DNA of 38,418 nt, from assembly GCA_018335855.1 (NCBI GenBank), contig JAGXRM010000031.1:1-38418 (forward strand), in the 5' to 3' direction. Positions 30,405 through 38,084 of the stretch are shown here, piece after piece. How positions within the stretch are numbered: position 1 is the first letter of the stretch; the number at the start of each line of letters is the position of its first letter. This DNA comes from Clostridiales bacterium. GTDB taxonomy: Bacteria > Bacillota > Dethiobacteria > Dethiobacterales > Dethiobacteraceae. Under the pieces are notes generated by a model, which searched no databases, was not told the origin of the DNA, and saw nothing but the letters and a program-made list of their open reading frames with translations. The position numbers and the translations under genes were made by a program.

Positions 30405-32801
30405 ATGTCTCAAACAGCACAGGAACCTAAATACATGGGGCGTGTGAATCGCCTGAAGAGCAGAGTGCTTGGAACCAGCCCGGAAATGGATCTTGAGAAT
30501 GCGAGGATTCTTACGGAAGGTTTTCAGGAAGCCGAGGGAGATCCGCTTGTGGTTCGTAAAGCCAAGGCTTTCCGTAAGCAGTGCCAGGAGAAGACTGTCA
30601 CGATATGGGATGACGAACTAATCGTTGGCTGTTCCGGAAGTAAAATGCGGGCAGGGATTTTGTGCGCCGATGCTTGCTGGTCCGTGCTGAACGATGAACT
30701 GGAAACAATCGGTCAACGCCGTTATGATCCGTTTTATCTGCAACCGGATGACCGGAAAATTTTTGAGGAAATCATCCGCCCTTACTGGAAAGGACGTTCA
30801 AACTTTGAAGCGTGGCTTGCCCAGATCCCCGATGACACCCGTGAGCTTCGGGATCATGGCGTGGTATATATCAACCGTAAAGCCGTCCGCGGCTGGGGAG
30901 AAACTACCGCCGGATACGAGTGGCTGATTCGCGAAGGCGTTTTGGGTATCAGCAAAGTGGTGGAAGACAGGAAAGCTAAACTCGATATCACTGTACCGGG
31001 TGATTATGAAAAGGATTACTATCTGAAATCCCTTTTAATTGTGGCCGAAGGAATGGTGACACTGGCGGAGCGCTATGCCATGGAAGCAGATCGTTTGGCG
31101 GCCATCGAAAAAGACCCGCGGAGGAAAAAAGAACTTTTAGAAATCGCTGAAGTTTGTTGTCATGTTCCCGCAAATCCGGCACAGACGTTCCGGGAAGCTT
31201 TGCAGTCCTTTTATTTCTATCAGATTTGCATCTTTATGGAACAGAACGCAGCAAGCTATAATCCAGGACGGATGGATCAGTATCTCTGGCCGTACTATAA
31301 AGCCGACATTGAAGCGGGGCGCATCACCCCTGAAGAAGCACAAGAGCTTCTCGCCTGTCTTTGGGTCAAACTCAGCGAACCATGCCTCTTCCAGGATGCC
31401 GTTACCGCAGAATTCGCAGCCGGTTATCCCATGTTTCAGAACGTTTGTGTGGGCGGAGTGGATGACAGTGGCAGGGACGCTGTCAACGATCTTTCCTACA
31501 TGATCCTTCAGGCAACAATGGATGTGCAACTGTATCAACCCTCTCTGTCGGTTCGCTACAGTCTGGCCAAAAACCCCAATTCATTTTTAAGAAAAGTAGT
31601 GGAACTCATTAGTCTGGGCACAGGATTTCCTGCATTCCACAATGATGATATCGGCATTAGAATGCTGATGAATAAGGGCATTCCACTGAAAGAAGCATTC
31701 AACTGGAACCCATGCGGCTGCGTGGAGACTAACCTGGAAGGACGGTTGCGCCACTACACGGCGCTTGCCGACATTAACCTCGGGAGCATTGTAGAGTTCG
31801 CGCTTTTGGACGGAAAAAACAGAAAGAGCGGTAACTATATATCCGCCCGAACGGGAAACCCGGTTGAATTTGAAACATACGAAGATTTTCTGTCCGCAGT
31901 GAAGAAGCAGATTGAATATGTGACTCGCGCCGTTGTGAAAGGGAGCCATGTCATTGACGAAGTCTGCATGGACCGCCCGTCTCCCGCGTTATCATTTACG
32001 TTTAAGGAGTGTATTGAGAAGGGGAAAGACTACGCCTGGGGCGGAGCGAAATACAACACCGGCAACGGCGTTATTCTGATAGGCGTTGCAGACCTGATCA
32101 ATAGTATCGCCGCCGTGAGGCATATTGTCTTTGAGACAAAACAGGCGACCATGGCGCAATTGCTAGACGCAATGGACTGTGATTTCCAGGGGTACAGGGA
32201 GATTCAAAAACTATGCCTTGACGCACCTAAGTACGGTAATGACGACCCGATGGTCGATGATATCGCAGGAGATATGTTCACCTTTATTGCCGATGAGATT
32301 GAAAAATACAGCAGCAAGTTTGGACGCATGACGCCCGGAATTCTCCCAGTATCCGGCAACACTCCCTTTGGACTTGAAGTTGGCGCTCTCCCATCTGGCC
32401 GCAATGCATGGAAACCACTGGCGGACGGCGTCAGTCCCAGCGGGGGTACAGACTTCAATGGTCCCGGCGCCGTGTTAAAGTCGGTGGCGAATATTCCTCA
32501 TGCCCGCTTCGTCCAGGGGACTTTACTGAATATGAAAGTGGAGCCGGCTATGCTATCCACTGAAAACGGTATCACTCAGATGATGGGCCTGCTGAAGAGC
32601 ATGTGCAGCCTTGGCGTCTATCATGTGCAGTTTAATGTAATAGACCAGGAAAAACTGATTCGTGCGCAAAAAAATCCAGAGGAGCACAAGGGGCTGCTCG
32701 TGCGAGTGGCAGGCTATACCGCCTATTTTGTGGAACTTGGGAAAGATGTGCAGGATGAGATTATTGGACGCACGATACAACACGGCATATCTGTGGGGTG
32801 A
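30405..32801 (+). CDS. Glycyl-radical enzyme (pyruvate formate-lyase superfamily, CxE type), substrate unknown
   Basis: Enzymes of this family carry a stable glycine radical that generates a cysteine thiyl radical for anaerobic C-C, C-N, C-O or C-S bond cleavage. The 798-residue product has the active-site motif NPCGCVET with C439 and E441, and the C-terminal radical loop RVAGYTAYF with G770. The cysteine-x-glutamate pair places it with eliminases and decarboxylases (glycerol dehydratase, choline lyase, isethionate lyase, arylacetate decarboxylase), not with pyruvate formate-lyase (CC). GCVET resembles GCLET of 4-hydroxyphenylacetate decarboxylase, but no small HpdC subunit is present. ATG 30405 follows GGAGG; ATG 30384 lacks a site. 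The activase gene follows after 4 bases. Confidence 0.92.
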   Translation: MSQTAQEPKYMGRVNRLKSRVLGTSPEMDLENARILTEGFQEAEGDPLVVRKAKAFRKQCQEKTVTIWDDELIVGCSGSKMRAGILCADACWSVLNDELETIGQRRYDPFYLQPDDRKIFEEIIRPYWKGRSNFEAWLAQIPDDTRELRDHGVVYINRKAVRGWGETTAGYEWLIREGVLGISKVVEDRKAKLDITVPGDYEKDYYLKSLLIVAEGMVTLAERYAMEADRLAAIEKDPRRKKELLEIAEVCCHVPANPAQTFREALQSFYFYQICIFMEQNAASYNPGRMDQYLWPYYKADIEAGRITPEEAQELLACLWVKLSEPCLFQDAVTAEFAAGYPMFQNVCVGGVDDSGRDAVNDLSYMILQATMDVQLYQPSLSVRYSLAKNPNSFLRKVVELISLGTGFPAFHNDDIGIRMLMNKGIPLKEAFNWNPCGCVETNLEGRLRHYTALADINLGSIVEFALLDGKNRKSGNYISARTGNPVEFETYEDFLSAVKKQIEYVTRAVVKGSHVIDEVCMDRPSPALSFTFKECIEKGKDYAWGGAKYNTGNGVILIGVADLINSIAAVRHIVFETKQATMAQLLDAMDCDFQGYREIQKLCLDAPKYGNDDPMVDDIAGDMFTFIADEIEKYSSKFGRMTPGILPVSGNTPFGLEVGALPSGRNAWKPLADGVSPSGGTDFNGPGAVLKSVANIPHARFVQGTLLNMKVEPAMLSTENGITQMMGLLKSMCSLGVYHVQFNVIDQEKLIRAQKNPEEHKGLLVRVAGYTAYFVELGKDVQDEIIGRTIQHGISVG

Positions 32802-32805
32802 TTTA

Positions 32806-33750
32806 ATGAATCAAGATGCAGCGGTTGGTTCGGTTCTGAGGATTGAACGGGCATCGATTCACGATGGGCAAGGGCTCCGGACAGTGCTCTTCCTCAAGGG
32901 ATGTCCACTTAGATGCCGCTGGTGTTCGACGCCTGAGTCGCAGCGGCCGAATCCTGAGAAAGGCTATGCCATTGACCGCTGCACAGGATGCGGAACTTGC
33001 GTAGGCTCGTGTCCGGAAGGGGCCCTTTCCATGACGGATAATGGCCTGAAAGTACTTACCGACTTCTCAAAATGCAATCATTGCTTTATCTGTGTATCAA
33101 AATGTCTGTTCGGCGCAATTAAAGAATACGGAAGCTTCATGTCCGTACCGGAAGTGGTACAGGAAATCTCCAAAGACGAGATTTTCTTTTTTCACTCCTC
33201 AGGTGGTGTTACCATAAGCGGTGGTGAACCCCTAAGCCAGCCCGATTTTGTATCAGAAGTTCTGCGGGAGTGCAGAGCGCTTGGAATTCACACAGCGATG
33301 GAGACCAGTCTTTTTGCGCCGTTTGGGAGCATCAAAAAAATTCTGCCCTGGCTCAATGTACTCTATGTTGATATTAAACACATGGATGGTAAACTCCATA
33401 AACAATTGGCTGGCGCTGATAACTCACAAATTCTTGAAAATATCCAAAAGATTGATCAGTCCGAATATCCCGTGGAAATCATAGTGCGCATCCCGATGAT
33501 TCCCGGTGCAAACGACTCGGATGCAAATCTGTCCTTAGTAGCAGAGTTCTGCAAATCCTTGAAAAAACTAAAAGAGATAGAACTGTTACCTTATCATCGT
33601 CTTGGCACCGACACCTATAAAAATCTGGCAATGGACTATCCGCTAAAGGATTTGGTCCCGCCGTCACAGGATCGGATTCTGGAACGAGCCAGTTTTCTCT
33701 CGCAGCAAAACCCTTGCTTTCCGGTAAGAGTTGGTGGCGGGTTTGTGTGA
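32806..33750 (+). CDS. Glycyl-radical enzyme activating enzyme (radical SAM)
   Basis: The activase uses S-adenosylmethionine to place the radical on the glycine of the enzyme encoded just upstream. The 314-residue product has the radical SAM cysteines CPLRCRWC (C33, C37, C40), an inserted two-cluster ferredoxin domain (C59, C62, C65, C69 and C90, C93, C96, C100), the GGVTISGGEP SAM-binding strand and the LLPYHRLG C-terminal motif. The ferredoxin insert is typical of activases for CxE-type enzymes and is absent in PFL activase. GGGGTG lies before ATG 32806. The operon ends at the terminator at 33787. Confidence 0.94.
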   Translation: MNQDAAVGSVLRIERASIHDGQGLRTVLFLKGCPLRCRWCSTPESQRPNPEKGYAIDRCTGCGTCVGSCPEGALSMTDNGLKVLTDFSKCNHCFICVSKCLFGAIKEYGSFMSVPEVVQEISKDEIFFFHSSGGVTISGGEPLSQPDFVSEVLRECRALGIHTAMETSLFAPFGSIKKILPWLNVLYVDIKHMDGKLHKQLAGADNSQILENIQKIDQSEYPVEIIVRIPMIPGANDSDANLSLVAEFCKSLKKLKEIELLPYHRLGTDTYKNLAMDYPLKDLVPPSQDRILERASFLSQQNPCFPVRVGGGFV

Positions 33751-33786
33751 AAGATTACTATTGACCAATAGAGAACACAAAGAGAC

Positions 33787-33817
33787 AGAGAACACAATTG
33801 AGTGTTCTCTATTTTTT
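33787..33817 (+). terminator. Terminator of the glycyl-radical operon
   Basis: AGAGAACAC (33787-33795) and GTGTTCTCT (33802-33810) form a perfect stem followed by A and T7. The left arm is also present as a direct copy at about 33770-33778. Confidence 0.9.
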
Positions 33818-33849
33818 TATAGAAATTAAAAAACAAGCTATCTTTCTAA

Positions 33850-33879
33850 GAATATAAAAATCCCTGTACGGCATACTAA
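33850..33879 (+). promoter_or_regulatory. Possible mother-cell (SigE-type) promoter
   Basis: GAATATA (33850-33856), a 15-base spacer and CATACTAA (33872-33879) resemble the SigE consensus (ATA-rich -35, CATACAAT-like -10). It lies 35 bases before the first coat-like gene, and such timing would fit a coat protein. Confidence 0.5.
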
Positions 33880-33914
33880 CTACTGAAAAATCTTACAAGA
33901 AAGGGGTTTTGAGA

Positions 33915-34100
33915 TTGGCTCAGATTAACCAGCAGGAATTAGAAAACTTACGGCATTTGATCGGTGCCCATGACACCGGGGCTCAAAAGCTGGAGTCTTA
34001 CGCTCAGGATTGTACTGATCCTGAAATCAAGCAAATGTTCCAGCAGTCAGCTAACAGTGCCCGTCAGACCAAACAAAAGTTGATGCAATTCTTAAACTAA
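33915..34100 (+). CDS. Small CotF-like spore coat protein
   Basis: The 61-residue helical protein has ENLRHLIGAHDTGAQKLESY followed by CTDPEIKQMFQQSA, a pattern common to short CotF-related coat proteins of Clostridia. TTG 33915 lies 8 bases after AAGGGG; TTG 33909 is too close to it. The second coat-like gene follows after 18 bases. Confidence 0.75.
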   Translation: MAQINQQELENLRHLIGAHDTGAQKLESYAQDCTDPEIKQMFQQSANSARQTKQKLMQFLN

Positions 34101-34118
34101 CACAAAGGAGGTTTTTCA

Positions 34119-34361
34119 GTGCAAGATAAAGACATGGTAAATGATGTTCTTTCCCAGATTAATGCAAGTCTGACCACATATGCGACCGCTATTGCTGAGA
34201 GTTCTAACCCCCAGCTTCGGCAGGCGCTGCAGCAGATTAGGAATTCAGATGAACAGTTTCAGTTCGATCTCAGCCAGAAGGCTACTCAAAAGGGATTTTA
34301 TAAACCAGCCCAGCCGGCAGATCAAACTACGGTTCAACAGTATAAGAGCCAGCTAAGCTAG
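34119..34361 (+). CDS. CotF-like spore coat protein
   Basis: The 80-residue product begins QDKDMVNDVLSQINASLTTY, has a middle helix with NPQLRQALQQIRNSDEQFQF, and ends with KGFYKPAQPAD then QYKSQL, the short proline-containing tail seen in CotF-family coat proteins. GTG 34119 has AAGGAGG 8 bases upstream. It forms a two-gene unit with the preceding gene, ended by a terminator. Confidence 0.8.
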   Translation: MQDKDMVNDVLSQINASLTTYATAIAESSNPQLRQALQQIRNSDEQFQFDLSQKATQKGFYKPAQPADQTTVQQYKSQLS

Positions 34362-34382
34362 AAAAGTTCTGTAATACTGTGA

Positions 34383-34438
34383 CCAGGAACCTATGTATTT
34401 ATTCATAACATACATGGGTTCCTGGCCTTGTTTTAACA
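34383..34438 (+). terminator. Terminator of the coat gene pair
   Basis: CCAGGAACC and GGTTCCTGG, extended inwards by TATGTAT/ATACAT, form a long stem; CCTTGTTTT follows. Confidence 0.85.
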
Positions 34439-34486
34439 TATGTTTAACGTTAAAGTGGCGGTTCGTCACTTTTTCGGTTCTTGCTA

Positions 34487-34530
34487 TTGACAACACCTCA
34501 GATGGTGTAATACAATTTGTAATACAAGGA
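34487..34530 (+). promoter_or_regulatory. Promoter and probable operator of the VapBC operon
   Basis: TTGACA (34487-34492), 18 bases and TACAAT (34511-34516). The spacer holds ACACC-TCAGAT-GGTGT, an inverted repeat, and GTAATACAA occurs twice 12 bases apart (34507-34515 and 34519-34527), overlapping the -10. Spacing of about one helical turn fits binding of ribbon-helix-helix dimers; operator function is inference. Confidence 0.75.
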
Positions 34531-34540
34531 GGTGCCTGCT

Positions 34541-34789
34541 ATGGTGAGTGTACGATTACCCGGCGAACTGGAACAGAGGCTGGAACAGCGGTCATTACAA
34601 GACAATATGACTAAATCAGATATCATTAAGGAAGCGCTACAGGAATATCTAGATAAACGTGAACGTACCGATAGCCCATATCTCCTGGGAGAGGATTTAT
34701 TCGGCAAATACGGCAGTGGCATCGGCTCACTTTCTTTTGACTATAAAAAACATGTGAGAGAGAAAATCCATGCGAAAAAGTCTAATTGA
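34541..34789 (+). CDS. Ribbon-helix-helix antitoxin (CopG/VapB-like)
   Basis: The 82-residue product opens with VSVRLPGELEQRLEQRS, then TKSDIIKEALQEYLDKR, which is the strand-helix-helix of CopG-type repressors, followed by a tail that should bind the toxin. ATG 34541 has AAGGAGG 8 bases upstream. The toxin gene starts inside its last 20 bases, giving coupled translation. Confidence 0.9.
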   Translation: MVSVRLPGELEQRLEQRSLQDNMTKSDIIKEALQEYLDKRERTDSPYLLGEDLFGKYGSGIGSLSFDYKKHVREKIHAKKSN

Positions 34790-35186
34790 TGCCGGGCCAC
34801 TTATTGCACTGTTCGACCGTGACGACGCATATCACCAGGTAATTAAAAAGTTCCTAAAGCAGTATGAAGGGCAATTAATCACAACATGGCCTGTTGTTAC
34901 AGAAGTGCTTCATATGCTTGACTTTCATGTAGGGGCACAAATCGATTTCCTGCGCTGGTTGCAACGCGATTCCATTACTATTCATTCGCTATGTAAGGAA
35001 TCCATTAGCTCGATCATTTACATGACGGAAAAGTACGCCGACCTTCCCATGGATTTTGCGGACGCAACTCTCCTGGTAACTTCTGAGACTACCGGTATTC
35101 GTAATATTATCACAATTGATTCTGATTTTTTCGTTTATCGTACTATCCGCAAAGAAATGCTGTGTCATATTTTCATCCCGGATTAG
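34770..35186 (+). CDS. VapC-type PIN-domain toxin
   Basis: PIN toxins are magnesium-dependent ribonucleases, often cutting tRNA. The 138-residue product has all four acidic positions of the family: IDAGP (D7), VTEVLH (E45), MDFADATL (D95, D98) and TIDSDF (D117). It therefore looks intact. It overlaps the antitoxin gene by 20 bases and is the last gene of the operon. Confidence 0.9.
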   Translation: MRKSLIDAGPLIALFDRDDAYHQVIKKFLKQYEGQLITTWPVVTEVLHMLDFHVGAQIDFLRWLQRDSITIHSLCKESISSIIYMTEKYADLPMDFADATLLVTSETTGIRNIITIDSDFFVYRTIRKEMLCHIFIPD

Positions 35187-35246
35187 AATGGTTCGTCTTG
35201 CAATTATAACCCCTTGATTTTTCAGGCTTTTTGCGACATAATACTA

Positions 35247-35299
35247 GGTGGGAGTAGATGTCTGCCTGGTGTGGGCCCCGGACTTCAAATCCGGTTTAC
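35247..35299 (+). pseudogene. 5' half of a selenocysteine tRNA (anticodon UCA)
   Basis: CCGGA (35278-35282), loop CTTCAAA with anticodon TCA (35285-35287), and TCCGG (35290-35294) form the anticodon arm typical of bacterial tRNA-Sec. Upstream, GGTGGGAG (35247-35254) is in the position of the 8-base acceptor strand and GTCTGCCTGGTG resembles the D arm. After TCCGGTTTACC the sequence becomes AT-rich: the long variable arm, T arm and acceptor 3' strand are all missing. It cannot be a functional tRNA. It may mark an integration or deletion point in a tRNA-Sec gene. Confidence 0.7.
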
Positions 35300-35801
35300 C
35301 TAAATATTGTTTGCGCCGTTTAGTGTTGATAAGTGTTAGAATGTACTGAAATCAAACGCTTTCCCTGTAAGAGAACATCCGTTATATATCAGATTTTTCG
35401 TTATTTATTATTACGCACGTGACCAATATGTGACCATTCGCAAAGCGAATGGTCTTTTATTTTGTTTTAAAGTAAACTTAAGTAACGGATGTCTTCCTGC
35501 CTGTTTGTAGCATGAAAATCTATATGGCTGAAACTACTTGGTCCCGAACCTTTATATTGCATTTTTCTGAGTTTTAGACAAGCGATCATGTTTATAAAAG
35601 CCCATTATTTAGGGATAGTTTTATTACCTGATTTTTTATTTTCATCAGTTTAAGTAAAAGCCGTGAGAAAATATGTGAGATAAAATATTAGCAGATAGTC
35701 TCTGCGCTATCCGTTTTCGTTAAGACTGGGCGGCGTTTTTTTGTCTTAAATTAACTCCATGCAGATTGCAGCATTTACGACTTAACCAAAATTGGATGCA
35801 T
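35300..35801. other. Non-coding AT-rich stretch after the tRNA-Sec fragment
   Basis: No frame with a ribosome site or recognisable protein is present. It contains the terminator at 35432, a direct repeat GTGACCA (about 35419 and 35430), a GATAG/CTATC hairpin near 35694-35710, and a T-run at about 35738. It reads like worn mobile-element DNA. Confidence 0.4.
35432..35460 (+). terminator. Rho-independent terminator
   Basis: GACCATTCGC (35432-35441), loop AAA, GCGAATGGTC (35445-35454), then TTTTATTTTG. No gene ends immediately before it, which suggests a lost plus-strand gene. Confidence 0.85.
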
Positions 35802-35840
35802 CAACCCGACGGCAACGATGGACCGGGTTGTTTTCTTTTG
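35802..35840 (+). terminator. Terminator-like hairpin in the initiator-gene leader
   Basis: CAACCCG (35802-35808) pairs with CGGGTTG (35824-35830), followed by TTTTCTTTT. It lies about 155 bases before the initiator-like start. A second hairpin, GTGTTTTT with AAAAACAC near 35942-35971, lies between; either might attenuate the gene. Confidence 0.7.
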
Positions 35841-35992
35841 CTGATGTGGTTCCTGTACGTTTCAGGGAAGCTCTTGATAAGTTTCGCACTGCAGGACCCC
35901 TTGGCCAAGCATTTTTAGGGGATTTCTCCCTTTATAAATGCGTGTTTTTCAGCCTTTTTGGCAAAAAACACAAAACGGGAGGCTATTTTTTT

Positions 35993-36856
35993 ATGGATAA
36001 ACTGGTAATCGAAGGAATTAACCATAAAGGATTTGGAACTATTCCAAAAGCAATCATGCTATGGCCATCACATGACCTTGTTGATGAAAACGGTACTGTG
36101 GTTGCCAAAGGATTACACAATACTGCTAAAGCTATATGCGGATACATTTTATGTTACTCTGGCGGGGGAAGTACCAGTTTTCCTGGACGAGATAAAATTT
36201 GCAATGATCTTGGGATTAAGTCGGATACGGATAAATCGGACACTAATATAAACAAATCTTATAATACAAACAGTCTTAAAGAAAAAGAAAAACATCAACA
36301 ACAGATCATTGTTGATGATGATGCTCTTTTTGAAATTGAAAAAGAATACACAAAGATCACTGGCCGTAAAGATTTAAGCACGAGAGCGCTTAAAAAGCGC
36401 ATTGGTGAAATTACTGGCATACAGATCACCGTAGACTACTTGCGAGAAAAGCTGGTGGTTCTGGAGCAAAAACTGGACCAGACAAACAACCCGGCTGCGT
36501 TTCTAATTGCCGCAATCAAAGAGGATTGGCGCCCGGCACCCGAGCAGGAGCAACCAAAAATAGAAGTGGCAAAATGCCCGAACTGCCATCAAGCAATTTC
36601 AGCCTGTGTTTGTGAAAAACCTGAATCGCCCGAAACCGTGGAACTATATGCGCAGGCAAGGCAGGCAGCAGAAGTGTTGGGGGTTAATGGCTCAATATTT
36701 ACAAGGATCACCGCAACAAACAGGGATGGCAAGTTTATCTTAGCCCCCAGTGCATCAATCTTTTTGACTGAGGTTAAGCAAGCACATTTCATCATAGACC
36801 GCGTTATGAAACATTTGGACAAGCCCTATGTTTTAAATCTGCACCCGGCTAATTAA
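35993..36856 (+). CDS. Replication-initiator-like helix-turn-helix protein
   Basis: The 287-residue product begins with GFGTIPKAIM and AKAICGYILCYSGGGSTSFP, then RDKICNDLGI: the winged-helix pattern of plasmid/phage initiator and DnaD-like proteins. The usual rest of that domain (recognition helix and wing) is replaced by a low-complexity linker (SDTDKSDTNINKSYNTNS), so an internal deletion is possible. A helical domain follows (about 100-185), and a four-cysteine zinc ribbon at C195, C198, C205 and C207. ATG 35993 lies 9 bases after GGGAGG; the longer frame from 35792 is leader sequence. It is probably a relic or cargo gene of an integrated element. Confidence 0.6.
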   Translation: MDKLVIEGINHKGFGTIPKAIMLWPSHDLVDENGTVVAKGLHNTAKAICGYILCYSGGGSTSFPGRDKICNDLGIKSDTDKSDTNINKSYNTNSLKEKEKHQQQIIVDDDALFEIEKEYTKITGRKDLSTRALKKRIGEITGIQITVDYLREKLVVLEQKLDQTNNPAAFLIAAIKEDWRPAPEQEQPKIEVAKCPNCHQAISACVCEKPESPETVELYAQARQAAEVLGVNGSIFTRITATNRDGKFILAPSASIFLTEVKQAHFIIDRVMKHLDKPYVLNLHPAN

Positions 36857-36870
36857 ATTCGGACAACAAA

Positions 36871-36893
36871 AAACCGGCCTAGCGAGCCGGCCA
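36871..36893 (-). terminator. Minus-strand terminator
   Basis: Read on the minus strand, CCGGC-TCGCTAG-GCCGG is followed by T6. On the plus strand no T-run follows. It stands just downstream of the small minus-strand frame at 36912, supporting transcription from that side. Confidence 0.7.
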
Positions 36894-36911
36894 TGGAAAC
36901 TATTGAGACTA

Positions 36912-37046
36912 TTAAAGTTGGTGTGGTATGTATTTAAACGCAATATGCGAGCCAAGCCTAGAAGCCTCTACTTTTATTTGTTCGCATATAGGTTGGTCAC
37001 TGGCGTAGAGAGCTGCGCTTTTTCCCTGAGAAAAGTGACGATACAT
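36912..37046 (-). CDS. Small unknown protein or fragment (44 aa)
   Basis: The frame starts at ATG 37046 and ends in IAFKYIPHQL; it stays open further upstream to about 37113 without a start codon, so it may be the 3' end of a decayed gene. Its stop lies 19 bases before a minus-strand terminator, the main reason to list it. No ribosome site is seen and no family is recognised. Confidence 0.3.
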   Translation of the reverse strand: MYRHFSQGKSAALYASDQPICEQIKVEASRLGSHIAFKYIPHQL

Positions 37047-37142
37047 AATTTCTGAATAGACCTTTTTCGCGCAAGACGAAAGATTTTTATTAGCTGCAGA
37101 AAAAAATTCTCTGTAGCCTCAGAGAAACCAGAGCGTGAACAT

Positions 37143-37481
37143 TTGATGGAAACTCTTAACAGAGATCCTGGTCTAGTACGAATGCTTTATGACGCGTACG
37201 GTCATGGGAACGGATTAACAACAAAAGAAAAAGGGATGGCACTGGCCACAAGTGGGGTGGGGTCATTCCGATCAGATTCGATGAGAGAAAACGGTAAAAC
37301 GTTTATGATAATGTCAAAATCTCGCCACTACAAAATTATGCGCTTAGACGCAGAAAGACGAAAACTTGCTTCACGTGGCTTAAGCGCAACTGGTGTTACT
37401 CCAGTAAGAATATCACCAGAAGGCGATGCGGAATACATAATTACCCCCAGTGAATTGGCAAAAATAAAAGCCAATATATAG
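37143..37481 (+). CDS. Unknown small protein (about 112 aa)
   Basis: Starts at TTG 37143 or ATG 37146, with no convincing ribosome site. The product is basic in the middle (SKSRHYKIMRLDAERRK) and ends with a short EYIITPSELAKIKANI segment. No signal peptide, membrane segment or known motif. It lies in the accessory region between the initiator-like gene and the recJ fragment. Confidence 0.4.
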   Translation: MMETLNRDPGLVRMLYDAYGHGNGLTTKEKGMALATSGVGSFRSDSMRENGKTFMIMSKSRHYKIMRLDAERRKLASRGLSATGVTPVRISPEGDAEYIITPSELAKIKANI

Positions 37482-37871
37482 CACCCTCTCGTCTTGATGA
37501 CTTCAAGAAAATTATTAAAAAAATACTCCGCCTAGAGGGGGAGTATTCTCAAAAGGAGTTTTCAAAACTGTCCGACCAAAGTCAGGCAGTAATATTGTAC
37601 CAAATTGAGAAACAAAGTGTCAAGAGTGTGCGGGTCCAAATGGCCCGCCTCTCTTTTTTTGTTTTTTATACTTCCCAACCAACGATTATTAACCCACCGC
37701 CTGAGTTCTGCTGGAGAGCTAATAACAAGTACAGCTATCTGACTTAACCTAGCATACCACTAAAGCACTTAAATTTGAATCGAACGAACGACCTATAAAC
37801 AATAGGACTATGGTCCCGCGTCGAAACCGGATCTTTTTCTCGAGGCAATTCAGTCAGAGACAGCACACTAG
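37482..37871. other. Gap with hairpins and one startless open frame
   Basis: AATACTCC/GGAGTATT forms a hairpin near 37523-37547. A plus-strand frame from about 37484 to 37746 is open (with EGEYSQKEFSKLSDQSQAVI) but has no start codon; it looks faintly like a helix-turn-helix fragment and cannot be called. Confidence 0.3.
37630..37661 (+). terminator. Rho-independent terminator
   Basis: GCGGG (37630-37634) pairs with CCCGC (37644-37648) with an inner CC/GG, followed by CTCTCTTTTTTTG. Confidence 0.7.
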
Positions 37872-38084
37872 GTTGACGCGGAAGAAGAAGTTATTATTGA
37901 TATGCTCATTCGGGAGTCAGGTATTACTGTAGGGTTGGTGGCCGAACTAAAGGCACTGGAGCCGTTTGGCGCGGGCTTTCCGTAGCCGTCACTTGGCCTT
38001 ATCAAGGATGTGACCTCTCAGCCATTATATTTTGGCAATGAGGGTTCTCATAAAAAATTTCCCGGGCCACCGGAAAGATTATTA
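37872..38084 (+). pseudogene. RecJ-like exonuclease fragment with in-frame TAG
   Basis: The frame reads VAELKALEPFGAGFP, a TAG at 37983-37985, and then PSLGLIKDVTSQPLYFG followed by NEGSHKKF. LxPFGxGxPxP followed by a beta strand and GxxxKHxKF is the C-terminal signature of RecJ single-strand 5'-3' exonucleases. Only about 70 residues remain, upstream and downstream parts are missing, and a stop replaces one codon after FP. The fragment is cut on the right by transposase sequence read from the other strand. Confidence 0.75.

Noticed and set aside
30405-32801. Assignment as 4-hydroxyphenylacetate decarboxylase on the basis of GCVET
   Set aside because: No small HpdC subunit gene is next to it, and the sequence around the motif differs from the HpdB sequence I recall; family name left open.
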